Below, in pieces: positions 7,150 to 13,112 of a stretch of 14,108 nucleotides of DNA (the first letter of the stretch is position 1; every line of letters starts with the position of its first letter). A model generated the notes under the pieces. That model was not told where the DNA came from. It searched no databases and worked only from the letters and a program-made list of their open reading frames with translations. The position numbers were made by a program, and so were the translations under genes. The stretch is from positions 1 to 14,108 of the forward strand of contig CAZNOT010000013.1 of assembly GCA_964574865.1 (NCBI GenBank), given 5' to 3'. The DNA is from DATDYW01 sp964574865. GTDB taxonomy: Bacteria > Patescibacteriota > Minisyncoccia > Phycocordibacterales > JAACPR01.

Positions 7150-7614
7150 TCAATTACCCGATTGGACTAGCTGGGCGTCGAGGACGTGCCCGAAGAACCA
7201 GGAGTGCCGAATCTCGATCTGGACGGGCCTGTCCCGATTGGCGACGAGCCAGGACCGCTCTCGGTCGCGGCAAGGAATAGACACGAGCGGCCCACCTCGC
7301 GCGCGGATCATGGCTCCGGTGGACACAATCCTCAAGACGGTACCGTCGCAGAGGCGGTCGTACGTCCAGGAGTTTCGCGCGGCCGCGTACGCGCTCACGG
7401 TCAGCGCGAACCCCGAGAAGCGGGCGAGCGTCTCGCCGAGCTGGGCGCCGAGGGCCACCTCGATTGGCATCGGCACGAAAGGCATGAGAGCCCACGCGAC
7501 GGTCGAGGCTGACCGCTGGGAGACGCTGCGCCACTGGCTGCCGTAGAGAGCTTGGAAGGCGAGAATCGCCACGTGACACGCCAAAAAGACTATGGTGTGA
7601 GGATTTACGTTCAT
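7150..7614 (-). CDS. Predicted membrane protein of unknown function, 154 residues
   Basis: I do not recognise a family. The N-terminal half is hydrophobic, with likely membrane segments at about 7-24, 37-55 and 62-78. The C-terminal half (80-154) is polar and Arg rich, and might be a cytoplasmic or surface domain. Three cysteines are scattered without a motif. The start ATG 7614 lies 11 bases after a TACAAC box on the minus strand, and a strong minus-strand terminator follows the stop. This flanking logic separates it from competing frames: a minus-strand ORF at 7154-7579 and plus-strand ORFs at 7097-7546 and 7186-7512 have no matching signals. It is monocistronic, divergent from rnhB and in the same direction as dnaE. 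Membrane topology is inferred from hydrophobicity by eye. Confidence 0.7.
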   Translation of the reverse strand: MNVNPHTIVFLACHVAILAFQALYGSQWRSVSQRSASTVAWALMPFVPMPIEVALGAQLGETLARFSGFALTVSAYAAARNSWTYDRLCDGTVLRIVSTGAMIRARGGPLVSIPCRDRERSWLVANRDRPVQIEIRHSWFFGHVLDAQLVQSGN

Positions 7615-7625
7615 TTGCGGGGTAG

Positions 7626-7631
7626 GTTGTA
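7626..7631 (-). promoter_or_regulatory. -10 box of the 154-residue membrane protein gene
   Basis: Minus strand TACAAC (complement 7631-7626) predicts a start near 7619, about five bases before ATG 7614. A TACCCC alternative at 7624-7619 is too close to the start codon. Confidence 0.4.
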
Positions 7632-7689
7632 CCCGCGCCCAGTTTGAGTCAATGGCTGCACGTTTCTGGCCGCGCGTTTCTCGGGCCGG

Positions 7690-7695
7690 TAGAAT
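7690..7695 (+). promoter_or_regulatory. rnhB -10 box, leaderless start
   Basis: TAGAAT at 7690-7695 predicts transcription starting at about 7702, which is the A of the rnhB ATG. No ribosome binding site exists, so the mRNA is probably leaderless. No good -35 was found. Confidence 0.65.
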
Positions 7696-7701
7696 CGGCC
7701 A

Positions 7702-8313
7702 ATGATTCGCTGGATTGTCGGCGTGGACGAGGTCGGCCGAGGACCGCTCGCCGGGCCGGTAACCGTGTGCGCCTACGCTGTGCGGGTCGAGGAAGTTCCA
7801 GGGGTCAAGGCCTCGCTCCGAGCAGCGGGGTGCGGTGACTCGAAGGCGCTATCGGCGCCGGTGCGGGAGCGCGTGGCGGCCTCCGCCCGCCGGGCCGCGG
7901 CCCGCGGCGCGGCCCGCCTCGCTGTCCGCTCTGTTTCCGCGCCCGAAATCGACAGGGGAGGCATCGCCCGCGCCGTCCGTCGCGCCACAGCGCGTGCGCT
8001 CGCCGCGCTCGGCGTCGACCCCGACTCCGCCGACGTGAGGCTCGACGGCTCGCTCGCGGCGCCCGCCCGGTTCAAAAATCAGCGCACCATCGTTCGCGGC
8101 GACGCCTCCGACCTCTGGATCGGCGCGGCCTCGTGCGTCGCCAAGGTCTACCGCGACCGGCTGATGGAGCGCGCGGCCGAGAAGTACCCCGGCTACGGCT
8201 TCGAAATTCACGCCGGCTACGGGACCCTGCACCACCGCCGGGCGATTCACCGCCTGGGGCTCTCGCCGACCCATCGCCGGTCGTTCTGTCGCGGGGTAGT
8301 CGGAGATAGTTGA
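7702..8313 (+). CDS. rnhB: Ribonuclease HII
   Basis: Cleaves the RNA strand of RNA-DNA hybrids and excises ribonucleotides misincorporated in DNA. The 203 residues match the usual family length. The active-site set is complete: D9 and E10 in VDEVGRGPLAGP, D115 in RLDGS, and D134 in the GDASDLWIGAAS block. GDSKALS, AKVYRDR, HAGYGT and the C-terminal SPTHRRSF are family signatures. In the AAS-I-VAK block the isoleucine is Cys (AASCVAK), a mild change. The start is fixed by the adjacent TAGAAT box and by VDE lying nine residues in. The TGA stop overlaps the -35 hexamer of the following RNA gene. Confidence 0.97.
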   Translation: MIRWIVGVDEVGRGPLAGPVTVCAYAVRVEEVPGVKASLRAAGCGDSKALSAPVRERVAASARRAAARGAARLAVRSVSAPEIDRGGIARAVRRATARALAALGVDPDSADVRLDGSLAAPARFKNQRTIVRGDASDLWIGAASCVAKVYRDRLMERAAEKYPGYGFEIHAGYGTLHHRRAIHRLGLSPTHRRSFCRGVVGDS

Positions 8314-8337
8314 CAAAGGTAAAATACCCTGTACAAT
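8310..8337 (+). promoter_or_regulatory. Near-consensus sigma-70-type promoter for the structured RNA
   Basis: TTGACA (8310-8315) and TACAAT (8332-8337) are separated by 16 bases, with TG just before the -10. It is the only promoter in the window with a perfect -35. The -35 overlaps the rnhB stop codon. The predicted start is about 8344-8346. Confidence 0.85.
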
Positions 8338-8343
8338 TTCCCT

Positions 8344-8557
8344 CGAGCAGGTTCGTTCCCGTAGGTCCGCTGCCGTAGCCGCCCCTCCCCTTGAGGACAG
8401 GGTCCGCTACGTGGCCTCTGCGCAGATAGGCAAGTCTCCGCAAAGGTAAGTCTTGGGCAGGCCAAATTGCCGCCCTGCCCAGACGACCTGGTTGGCGCCG
8501 TGCCCCGGGCACCGCCGAAGCCCCCTCCGAACCGCGTTCGAGGGGGCTTCTCATTTT
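8344..8557 (+). ncRNA. Unassigned structured small RNA, about 210 nt
   Basis: This stretch between rnhB and rpmF has no supportable protein gene. It runs from a near-consensus promoter to a strong terminator. It folds by eye into a row of hairpins: 8374-8379 with 8406-8411, enclosing GGAC-AGG-GTCC (8395-8405); GCCT/AGGC at 8414-8431; a long arm 8444-8489 made of AGGU/ACCU, GUC/GAC and UGGGCAGG/CCUGCCCA; and GUGCC/GGCAC at about 8500-8512. CAGG at 8349-8352 could close the set with CCTG at 8487-8490, competing with the base of the long arm. I looked for and did not find the SRP GGAAG/AGCAG loop, RNase P conserved regions or tmRNA ends. The promoter strength and insulation suggest an abundant housekeeping RNA. 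A 6S RNA would fit the size, but I see no single rod with a central bubble. The identity is open. Confidence 0.65.
8517..8557 (+). terminator. Intrinsic terminator of the structured RNA
   Basis: The arms 8517-8532 and 8536-8550 form about 15 bp with one bulged C and a three-base loop, followed by TCTCATTTT. Confidence 0.93.
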
Positions 8558-8561
8558 CTCG

Positions 8562-8591
8562 GCCGGGCGCGCCCTTGCGCGCCCGGCTTTT
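8562..8591 (+). terminator. Second, tandem intrinsic terminator
   Basis: An 11-bp perfect stem (8562-8572 with 8577-8587) with loop CCTT is followed by TTTT. It starts just after the previous terminator and ends five bases before the rpmF -10 region, so rpmF is insulated from upstream transcription. Confidence 0.92.
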
Positions 8592-8595
8592 CGTG

Positions 8596-8604
8596 TGCTA
8601 GCTT
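8596..8604 (+). promoter_or_regulatory. rpmF extended -10 promoter element
   Basis: TGC followed by TAGCTT (8599-8604) predicts a start near 8611, three bases before ATG 8614. The -35 region would fall inside the preceding terminator. Confidence 0.5.
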
Positions 8605-8613
8605 TCACGGCCT

Positions 8614-8844
8614 ATGGTTATCCGAATGCGCCACACGCGAGCCCACACCGGGAATCGCCGCTCGCACCACGCTCTCAAGAACCCGGCTATCGTCACCGAT
8701 AAGGAGACGGGCGCCAAGCACCGCCCGCACCGCGCGAGCGCCGACAGCGCTACTTTCGGCGGCCGGACCGTGTCCTCGATCGCCAAGAAGCTCGCCCGCA
8801 AGGCGCGCCGCGTTTCGGAGAAAGCGGCAGGTAAGCGCGCGTAA
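8614..8844 (+). CDS. rpmF: Large-subunit ribosomal protein bL32, zinc-free form
   Basis: The 76-residue basic protein carries the bL32 N-terminal pattern RMRHTRAHTGNRRSHHAL. The part that normally forms a four-cysteine zinc ribbon is collinear with the family (PAIVTDKETGAKHRPHR, then ASADSATFGGRTV). Asp, Thr, Ser and Ser stand in the four Cys positions, so there are no cysteines. A basic helical extension (about 54-76, SIAKKLARKARR) follows where typical bL32 ends. bL32 binds 23S rRNA near the exit side of the large subunit. An internal ATG at 8626 (MRHTRAH) is an alternative start. ATG 8614 is preferred because the -10 element lies just before it. The gene is monocistronic with its own terminator. 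The identification is by recalled family pattern, not alignment. Confidence 0.82.
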   Translation: MVIRMRHTRAHTGNRRSHHALKNPAIVTDKETGAKHRPHRASADSATFGGRTVSSIAKKLARKARRVSEKAAGKRA

Positions 8845-8848
8845 GGAT

Positions 8849-8881
8849 ACGGCCCGCCCCGGCAACGGGGCGGGCCGTTTT
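8849..8881 (+). terminator. Intrinsic terminator of rpmF
   Basis: A 13-bp perfect stem (8849-8861 with 8866-8878) with loop GCAA and a short T-run to 8881 lies four bases after the rpmF stop. Confidence 0.93.
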
Positions 8882-8923
8882 CCCCAAGTTGCGCCGATCG
8901 CGCACGACTGAGTCCTCAGAACC

Positions 8924-8932
8924 TGCTATATT
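8924..8932 (+). promoter_or_regulatory. nusB-nudix/rnc extended -10 promoter
   Basis: TGC followed by TATATT (8927-8932) predicts a start near 8939, about six bases before ATG 8945. There is no Shine-Dalgarno sequence. It probably drives both nusB-nudix and rnc. Confidence 0.65.
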
Positions 8933-8944
8933 CCTGACAAGCCA

Positions 8945-9850
8945 ATGGCTCACCGGCACCTTTCCCGATCTATCGTGCTCCAGTCCCTCTTCGAGTGGGA
9001 CTTTATGAAGTTGCCTGCTTCGGCCGCTGACGCTGCGCTCATCAGGAACGCCGCGGAATTTGCGCCCGGCCTCGGCGACCAGCCGTTCATGCTGAAACTC
9101 CTGCGCACGACGATCGAGAAGAGCCCGCAAATCGACGCTATTCTCGAGAAAGCCGCCCCTGACTGGCCGCTCGAGAAAATCGCCAACGTCGATCGTCAGA
9201 TTCTGCGCATCGGCCTCGCCGAGCTCCTCTTCGCCGACAAGGCCGAGGTGCCGGCCAAGGTCGCCATCAACGAGGCTATCGAGCTCGCCAAATCGTTCGG
9301 CGGTGAAACCTCTGGCCGCTTCGTCAACGGCGTCCTCGGCGCCGTCTACAAAGAGATGGGCGAACCGGGCAAAGAGGACGGCGCGCCGCGCCGCAAGAAG
9401 GACGTGCCGTTCGATGAAATGATGATCGAGACTAAGGTCGGCGCGCTCGTCTACACCCGCAAGAATTCCGAACTCTCGTTCGGCCTCGTGCACGACGTCT
9501 TCGGCTACTGGACCCTCTCGAAAGGTGGCATGAAAGAGGGCGAGTCTGTGGAGGACGCGATCAAGCGCGTCATTCTCGAGGAGATGGGGCTCACCGTCAC
9601 CCGGGTTCGAGACAAGCTGGGCGAGAACGAGTACGTCGCCAACCACCCCGAGAAGGGGCGCCACCGCAAGCAGGTCGCGTACTACCTCGCGGAGGCCGAG
9701 GCCGATCCCATCGTGCTCGGCAAGGACAAGGGCGGCCTCGACGACGGGCGTTGGTTCGCGCCGGCCGAGGTCGTGAACCTCAACTTCTACAACGACATCG
9801 TGCCGCTGATCACGAAGGCCGTCGGCATTCTCGCCGCGGATAAAAAGTAA
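8945..9850 (+). CDS. nusB: NusB-Nudix fusion protein
   Basis: Two domains lie in one 301-residue chain. Residues 1-140 are NusB-like: RHLSRSIVLQSLFEWDF at the start, then IDAILEKAAPDWPLEKIANVDRQILRIGLAEL and KVAINEAIELAKSFGG, in standard order. NusB binds boxA RNA with S10 (NusE) in antitermination of rRNA transcription. After a charged linker, residues 160-301 form a Nudix hydrolase domain. Its box at 194-216 has G194, E200, R208, E212, E213 and G215 in register. V209 replaces the usual first Glu of REUXEE, so activity on a nucleoside-diphosphate-linked substrate is uncertain. No stop or frameshift separates the halves. The two domains could act independently or the Nudix part could bind RNA ends or nucleotides; that is inference. 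rnc begins three bases after the stop. Confidence 0.9.
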   Translation: MAHRHLSRSIVLQSLFEWDFMKLPASAADAALIRNAAEFAPGLGDQPFMLKLLRTTIEKSPQIDAILEKAAPDWPLEKIANVDRQILRIGLAELLFADKAEVPAKVAINEAIELAKSFGGETSGRFVNGVLGAVYKEMGEPGKEDGAPRRKKDVPFDEMMIETKVGALVYTRKNSELSFGLVHDVFGYWTLSKGGMKEGESVEDAIKRVILEEMGLTVTRVRDKLGENEYVANHPEKGRHRKQVAYYLAEAEADPIVLGKDKGGLDDGRWFAPAEVVNLNFYNDIVPLITKAVGILAADKK

Positions 9851-9853
9851 GGT

Positions 9854-10543
9854 ATGGACACATCGCTGGCCGAATCGCGCGTCGGGGTTACCTTCGCGGA
9901 CAAAGGGCTCCTCGCGCAGGCGTTCACGCACCGCTCGTTCCTCAACGAGAACCGGGGCATCGGTCGTGGGCACAACGAGCGCCTCGAGTTTTTGGGCGAC
10001 GCGGTTCTGGAGCTCGCTGTCACCGAGCACCTCTACGCCGCGTACCCGGACAAGGACGAGGGCGACCTCACGAGCTACCGCGCGGCGCTCGTGAACACGC
10101 TCGTGCTCGCCGATGCCGCGCGCGCCCTCGGCTTCAACGACCTCCTGATGCTCTCCCGCGGCGAGGCCCGCGACCAGGGCCGCGCCCGCGTTTCCATCTT
10201 GGCCGACGCCCTCGAGGCGGTTATCGGCGCAATTTACCTCGATCAGGGGTACGGAGCCGCCAAGGCGTTCATTGACCGCACGCTCGTGCCGAAGCTGCCG
10301 GAAATCGTTCAGGAGGGCCTCTGGATCGACGCGAAGAGCCGCCTGCAGGAGAAGGCGCAGGATGTTTCTGGCATCACGCCGTCCTACTCGACCGTCTCCG
10401 AGGAGGGGCCTGATCACGACAAGAGGTTCGTCATCGCGGCGATGCTCGGCGGGGAAGAGGTCGGGCGCGGCAGCGGGAAATCCAAGCAGGACGCTGAGCA
10501 AGAAGCCGCCCGCGCCGGCCTGAAAGCTAGGGGGTGGCTGTAG
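9854..10543 (+). CDS. rnc: Ribonuclease III
   Basis: Double-stranded RNA endonuclease that processes rRNA precursors and some mRNAs. It has 229 residues, the normal length. The catalytic domain holds NERLEFLGD (E42, D49) and LADALEAVIGAIYLD (D118, E121), the four acidic residues of the family. A dsRNA-binding domain fills about 158-229, ending GKSKQDAEQEAARAGLKARG. It starts three bases after the nusB-nudix stop with TAAGG just upstream, so translation is probably coupled. Pairing rRNA antitermination (NusB) with rRNA processing (RNase III) in one operon is functionally sensible. smc follows after 166 bases, the order known from many bacteria. Confidence 0.97.
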   Translation: MDTSLAESRVGVTFADKGLLAQAFTHRSFLNENRGIGRGHNERLEFLGDAVLELAVTEHLYAAYPDKDEGDLTSYRAALVNTLVLADAARALGFNDLLMLSRGEARDQGRARVSILADALEAVIGAIYLDQGYGAAKAFIDRTLVPKLPEIVQEGLWIDAKSRLQEKAQDVSGITPSYSTVSEEGPDHDKRFVIAAMLGGEEVGRGSGKSKQDAEQEAARAGLKARGWL

Positions 10544-10584
10544 GCGAGAAACTCTATTCGGCGCGCAAAACGCTCTCCCGCGCC

Positions 10585-10614
10585 CTCGCGCCCCGCCGTC
10601 GCGACGGCTGCGAG
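10585..10614. other. Perfect palindrome with outer stem in the rnc-smc gap
   Basis: GCCGTCGCGACGGC (10595-10608) is a 14-base perfect palindrome. It is flanked by CTCGC (10585-10589) and GCGAG (10610-10614), which can also pair. No U-tract follows, so it is not a simple terminator. It could be an RNA hairpin in the rnc 3' UTR or a protein-binding site. The rest of 10544-10709 holds no gene that I can support. Confidence 0.5.
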
Positions 10615-10662
10615 GAATGGGCGGACGGCCGCAAACGGGCCGGTCGGGCGCGCGGCACCCGC

Positions 10663-10680
10663 AGGCCGCTGCGGCTTTTT
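10663..10680 (+). terminator. Weak intrinsic terminator before smc
   Basis: AGGCCG (10663-10668) pairs with CGGCTT (10672-10677, one G-U pair) around CTG, and the T-run extends to 10680. It would end the nusB-nudix/rnc transcript before the smc promoter. Confidence 0.6.
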
Positions 10681-10693
10681 CGTCGGCTCGGGT

Positions 10694-10699
10694 TAAAAT
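10694..10699 (+). promoter_or_regulatory. smc -10 box
   Basis: TAAAAT at 10694-10699 predicts a start near 10706, four bases before the GTG start of smc at 10710. No -35 was recognised. Confidence 0.6.
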
Positions 10700-10709
10700 C
10701 TCCCGACAC

Positions 10710-12956
10710 GTGCACCTGAAGTCCCTCGAGCTCCAAGGGTTCAAATCGTTCGGCCGGAAGGTCGCGCTGCGCTTCGATGTGCCGGTGGTGGCGGTCGTGG
10801 GCCCGAACGGGTCGGGGAAATCGAACGTCGTGGAGGCGTTCCGGTTCGCGCTCGGCGAGCAGTCGGTGAAGTCGATGCGCGGGCGCCGCGGCGAGGACCT
10901 CATCTGGCACGGCTCCCCCGAGCTGCCGCGCGGCGGCAAGGCGACGGTGAAGCTCACCTTCGACAACCGCGATCGCGCGCTGCCCCTCGACTTCGACGAC
11001 GTGTCGCTCGAGCGCACCGTCCACCGCGACGGCGTCAACGAGTACTCGGTGAACGGGACGCCGACGCGCCTGCGCGACACCTTGGAAATTCTGGCCGCGG
11101 CGAATATTGGGCCGTCCGGCCACCACATCGTGTCGCAGGGCGAGGCGGATCGCGTGCTCTCGGCGACGCCGAAGGAGCGGCGCGAGATCCTGCAGGACGC
11201 GCTAGGCCTCCGCGCGCTCGAGTGGAAGCGCGCCGAGGCGCTGCGCAAGCTCGAGAAGACCGACGCGAACGCGGCGCAGGTGCGCGCGCTCCTCGCCGAG
11301 CTCGAGCCGCACCTGCGGTTCCTGAAGCGGCAGGTCGAGAAGGTGGAGCGGGCGGAGCGGTTGCGCCAGGAGCTCCTGGAGCGGTACCGCGCGTACCTGG
11401 CGCTCGAGTCGGCGCGCGTGCGCGTGGCGCGGGCTCGGGCCATCGAGGCGCTGCGCGCGCCCAACGACGAGAAGGAGCGCGTGGCCTCGCAGATTCGGGA
11501 CGAGGAAATGCGCGCCTCGCGCGCCGAGGCGCCCGCCGTCCCCGAGGGGCTCGTCGAGGCCGAGTCGGCGCTCGCCGCGGCGCGCGAGCGGGCGCGGCGG
11601 CTGTCGCGCGAGATTGGCGCGGCAGAGGGCGAGCTGTCTGCGCTCGAGCGGATGAGCCAGAGCGCGGCGCCCGCGGTGCCGCGCTCCCCGGACGAGCGAC
11701 CTGTGCCCCGGGACCGCGTCAGGGTCGCTCTGGAGGCCGCTAGGGAGGGTTTGCGACGCGCTTCCGCCGCCGCCACGTTCGATGTCGCGTACGAGGCTCT
11801 CGGTGAGGCCGTAGCCGCTATTGAGTCGCTGGTCGCCGAGGAAACCTACGGCGAAGAAGCTGCGCCCGAGCGCCCCGACTTTTCCGTTCGCGCGGCCGAG
11901 GTTGGCGCCCGGCTGGGAGAGCTCCGCGCCGAGCTAGCCGCCGCCGAGGCGGACGAGCGCCGCGCCGAGGCTGCCGCCGTCGAGCTGCGCGCCGCCCGCG
12001 ATGCCGCCCGCGTGGACGTCGCCGAAGCCGAGCGCGCGCTGGTCGGCCTAGTTTCAAGAAAGGGTGAGCTCGAGCGCGAGATCGATCGCCTCGCCGCCGA
12101 GGCTCGCCAGGCCGATACGGACGAGGAGACGCTGCGCTCCGAAATGCAGGAGGCGGTCGCGCTCGTGGGCCGCGAGGCGCTCGATTTCGAGGCGGCGCTC
12201 GAGGCCGCGCCCGTCGACGAGCCGCGCGAGGCGACGCTCGCGCGCCGCAAGGAGCTCGAGCGCATGAAGCTGCGCCTGGAAGAGGCCGGCGCCGCGGGTG
12301 GCGAGGAACTTCTGAAAGAGCACGCGGACGCTGTCGCGCGCGACGAATTTTTACGTAAAGAAGTGGGGGATTTGGAGGCCTCGGCCGCGACGCTCACCGC
12401 GCTCATCGAAGACCTCGAGCGGAAGGTTGGCGAGCGATTCTCCGAAGGTTTGAAGAAGGTGAACGAGGCGTTCGGCGAGCTCTTCGTCGCGATGTTCGGC
12501 GGCGGCCGCGCCGAGCTGCGCCTCACGAAAATTGAGAAGCGCCGCCGCGTGACCGATGAAGTTGGACTTCCTGAAGTCGAACTTCAAGCCGAGGAGGCCG
12601 AGGAAGGCGTCGAGGTTCACGTCGAGCTGCCCAAGAAGCGTGTCTCGGGCCTCCTGCAGCTCTCGGGCGGCGAGCGCTCGCTCGTCTCGATCGCGCTCCT
12701 CTTCGCGATGTCGCGCGTCGCGCCGCCGCCGTTCGTCATCCTCGACGAGACCGACGCCGCGCTCGACGAGGCGAACTCGCGCCGCTACGGCGACATGATC
12801 GAGAAGCTCGCCGAGAAGTCTCAGCTCGTCCTCATCACCCACAACCGCGAGACCATGTCCCGCGCCGGCGCCCTCTACGGGGTCACCGCGGGAGGCACTG
12901 GCTCCTCCCTCCTCTCCGTGAAGTTCGACGACGCGGCGGCAATGGCGGCGCGTTGA
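10710..12956 (+). CDS. smc: Short SMC-family ATPase without a recognisable hinge
   Basis: Chromosome-organising ATPase of the SMC family, 748 residues against about 1150-1200 for typical bacterial SMC. The N-terminal head starts HLKSLELQGFKSF and has the Walker A motif GPNGSGKS (31-38) and Q143 in the Q-loop. The C-terminal head has signature LSGGER (651-656), Walker B FVILDE (675-680) and H711. Two Ala/Glu/Arg-rich coiled coils (about 170-315 and 390-590) flank a central segment at 317-390. That segment is Pro-rich, with a predicted helical hairpin, where the Gly-rich hinge should be. There is no cysteine anywhere, so no Rad50-type zinc hook. The GTG start at 10710 is chosen because the SMC N-terminus begins exactly there and a TAAAAT box precedes it; the earlier in-frame ATG at 10617 would add 31 residues without family similarity and cross a terminator. 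rnc-smc synteny supports SMC rather than RecN or SbcC. Confidence 0.88.
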   Translation: MHLKSLELQGFKSFGRKVALRFDVPVVAVVGPNGSGKSNVVEAFRFALGEQSVKSMRGRRGEDLIWHGSPELPRGGKATVKLTFDNRDRALPLDFDDVSLERTVHRDGVNEYSVNGTPTRLRDTLEILAAANIGPSGHHIVSQGEADRVLSATPKERREILQDALGLRALEWKRAEALRKLEKTDANAAQVRALLAELEPHLRFLKRQVEKVERAERLRQELLERYRAYLALESARVRVARARAIEALRAPNDEKERVASQIRDEEMRASRAEAPAVPEGLVEAESALAAARERARRLSREIGAAEGELSALERMSQSAAPAVPRSPDERPVPRDRVRVALEAAREGLRRASAAATFDVAYEALGEAVAAIESLVAEETYGEEAAPERPDFSVRAAEVGARLGELRAELAAAEADERRAEAAAVELRAARDAARVDVAEAERALVGLVSRKGELEREIDRLAAEARQADTDEETLRSEMQEAVALVGREALDFEAALEAAPVDEPREATLARRKELERMKLRLEEAGAAGGEELLKEHADAVARDEFLRKEVGDLEASAATLTALIEDLERKVGERFSEGLKKVNEAFGELFVAMFGGGRAELRLTKIEKRRRVTDEVGLPEVELQAEEAEEGVEVHVELPKKRVSGLLQLSGGERSLVSIALLFAMSRVAPPPFVILDETDAALDEANSRRYGDMIEKLAEKSQLVLITHNRETMSRAGALYGVTAGGTGSSLLSVKFDDAAAMAAR

Positions 12957-12989
12957 CCGCCGTATCATCCCAGCTTTATGGGTCCATAA

Positions 12990-13082
12990 ATGGGTGATTT
13001 GATACTTTTTAGACATGCTACCGAAGCGGGTCTCCCGCGGGTCAGCAGTTCCGCTGAACGCGAGGGCCTCTGCTCTCATTGA
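12990..13082 (+). pseudogene. 30-codon ORF resembling a histidine-phosphatase N-terminus
   Basis: ATG 12990 to TGA 13080-13082 encodes 30 residues beginning MGDLILFRHATEAG. The LILFRHA block and the later SSSAERE resemble the start of SixA-type histidine phosphatases, which begin with a strand, an RHG/RHA motif and then a D-x-ER-type segment. Nothing downstream in this frame continues the fold. It is either a truncated gene remnant, a genuine small peptide or coincidence within a structured RNA. Its ATG abuts a hairpin and a three-codon ORF at 12978. Confidence 0.2.
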
Positions 13083-13112
13083 GGCTTAATCTGCCCTTTT
13101 TCTAAAAAGGGG

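Noticed and set aside
8311..8313. UGA recoded as glycine (Gracilibacteria/SR1 code)
   Set aside because: TGA ends rnhB, smc and the 154-residue gene at family-appropriate or signal-supported positions, and no in-frame TGA occurs inside the core genes.
8344..8516. SRP RNA, RNase P RNA or tmRNA identity for the structured RNA
   Set aside because: The conserved GGAAG/AGCAG loop, RNase P conserved regions and tmRNA terminal sequences were looked for and not seen, so no family name is given.
10617..10709. Longer N-terminus for SMC from ATG 10617
   Set aside because: The SMC fold begins at HLKSLELQGFKSF. The extra 31 residues cross a terminator and a -10 box and look like translated noncoding DNA.
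8750..11776. Long minus-strand open frame (1008 codons) opposite nusB-nudix, rnc and smc
   Set aside because: It spans several well-supported plus-strand genes, promoters and terminators, and has Ser/Arg/Ala-rich low-complexity translation. It is a GC-driven shadow.
11300..12400. Rad50/SbcC identity for the short SMC
   Set aside because: No CxxC zinc hook exists; the protein has no cysteine. The rnc neighbour and head motifs favour SMC.
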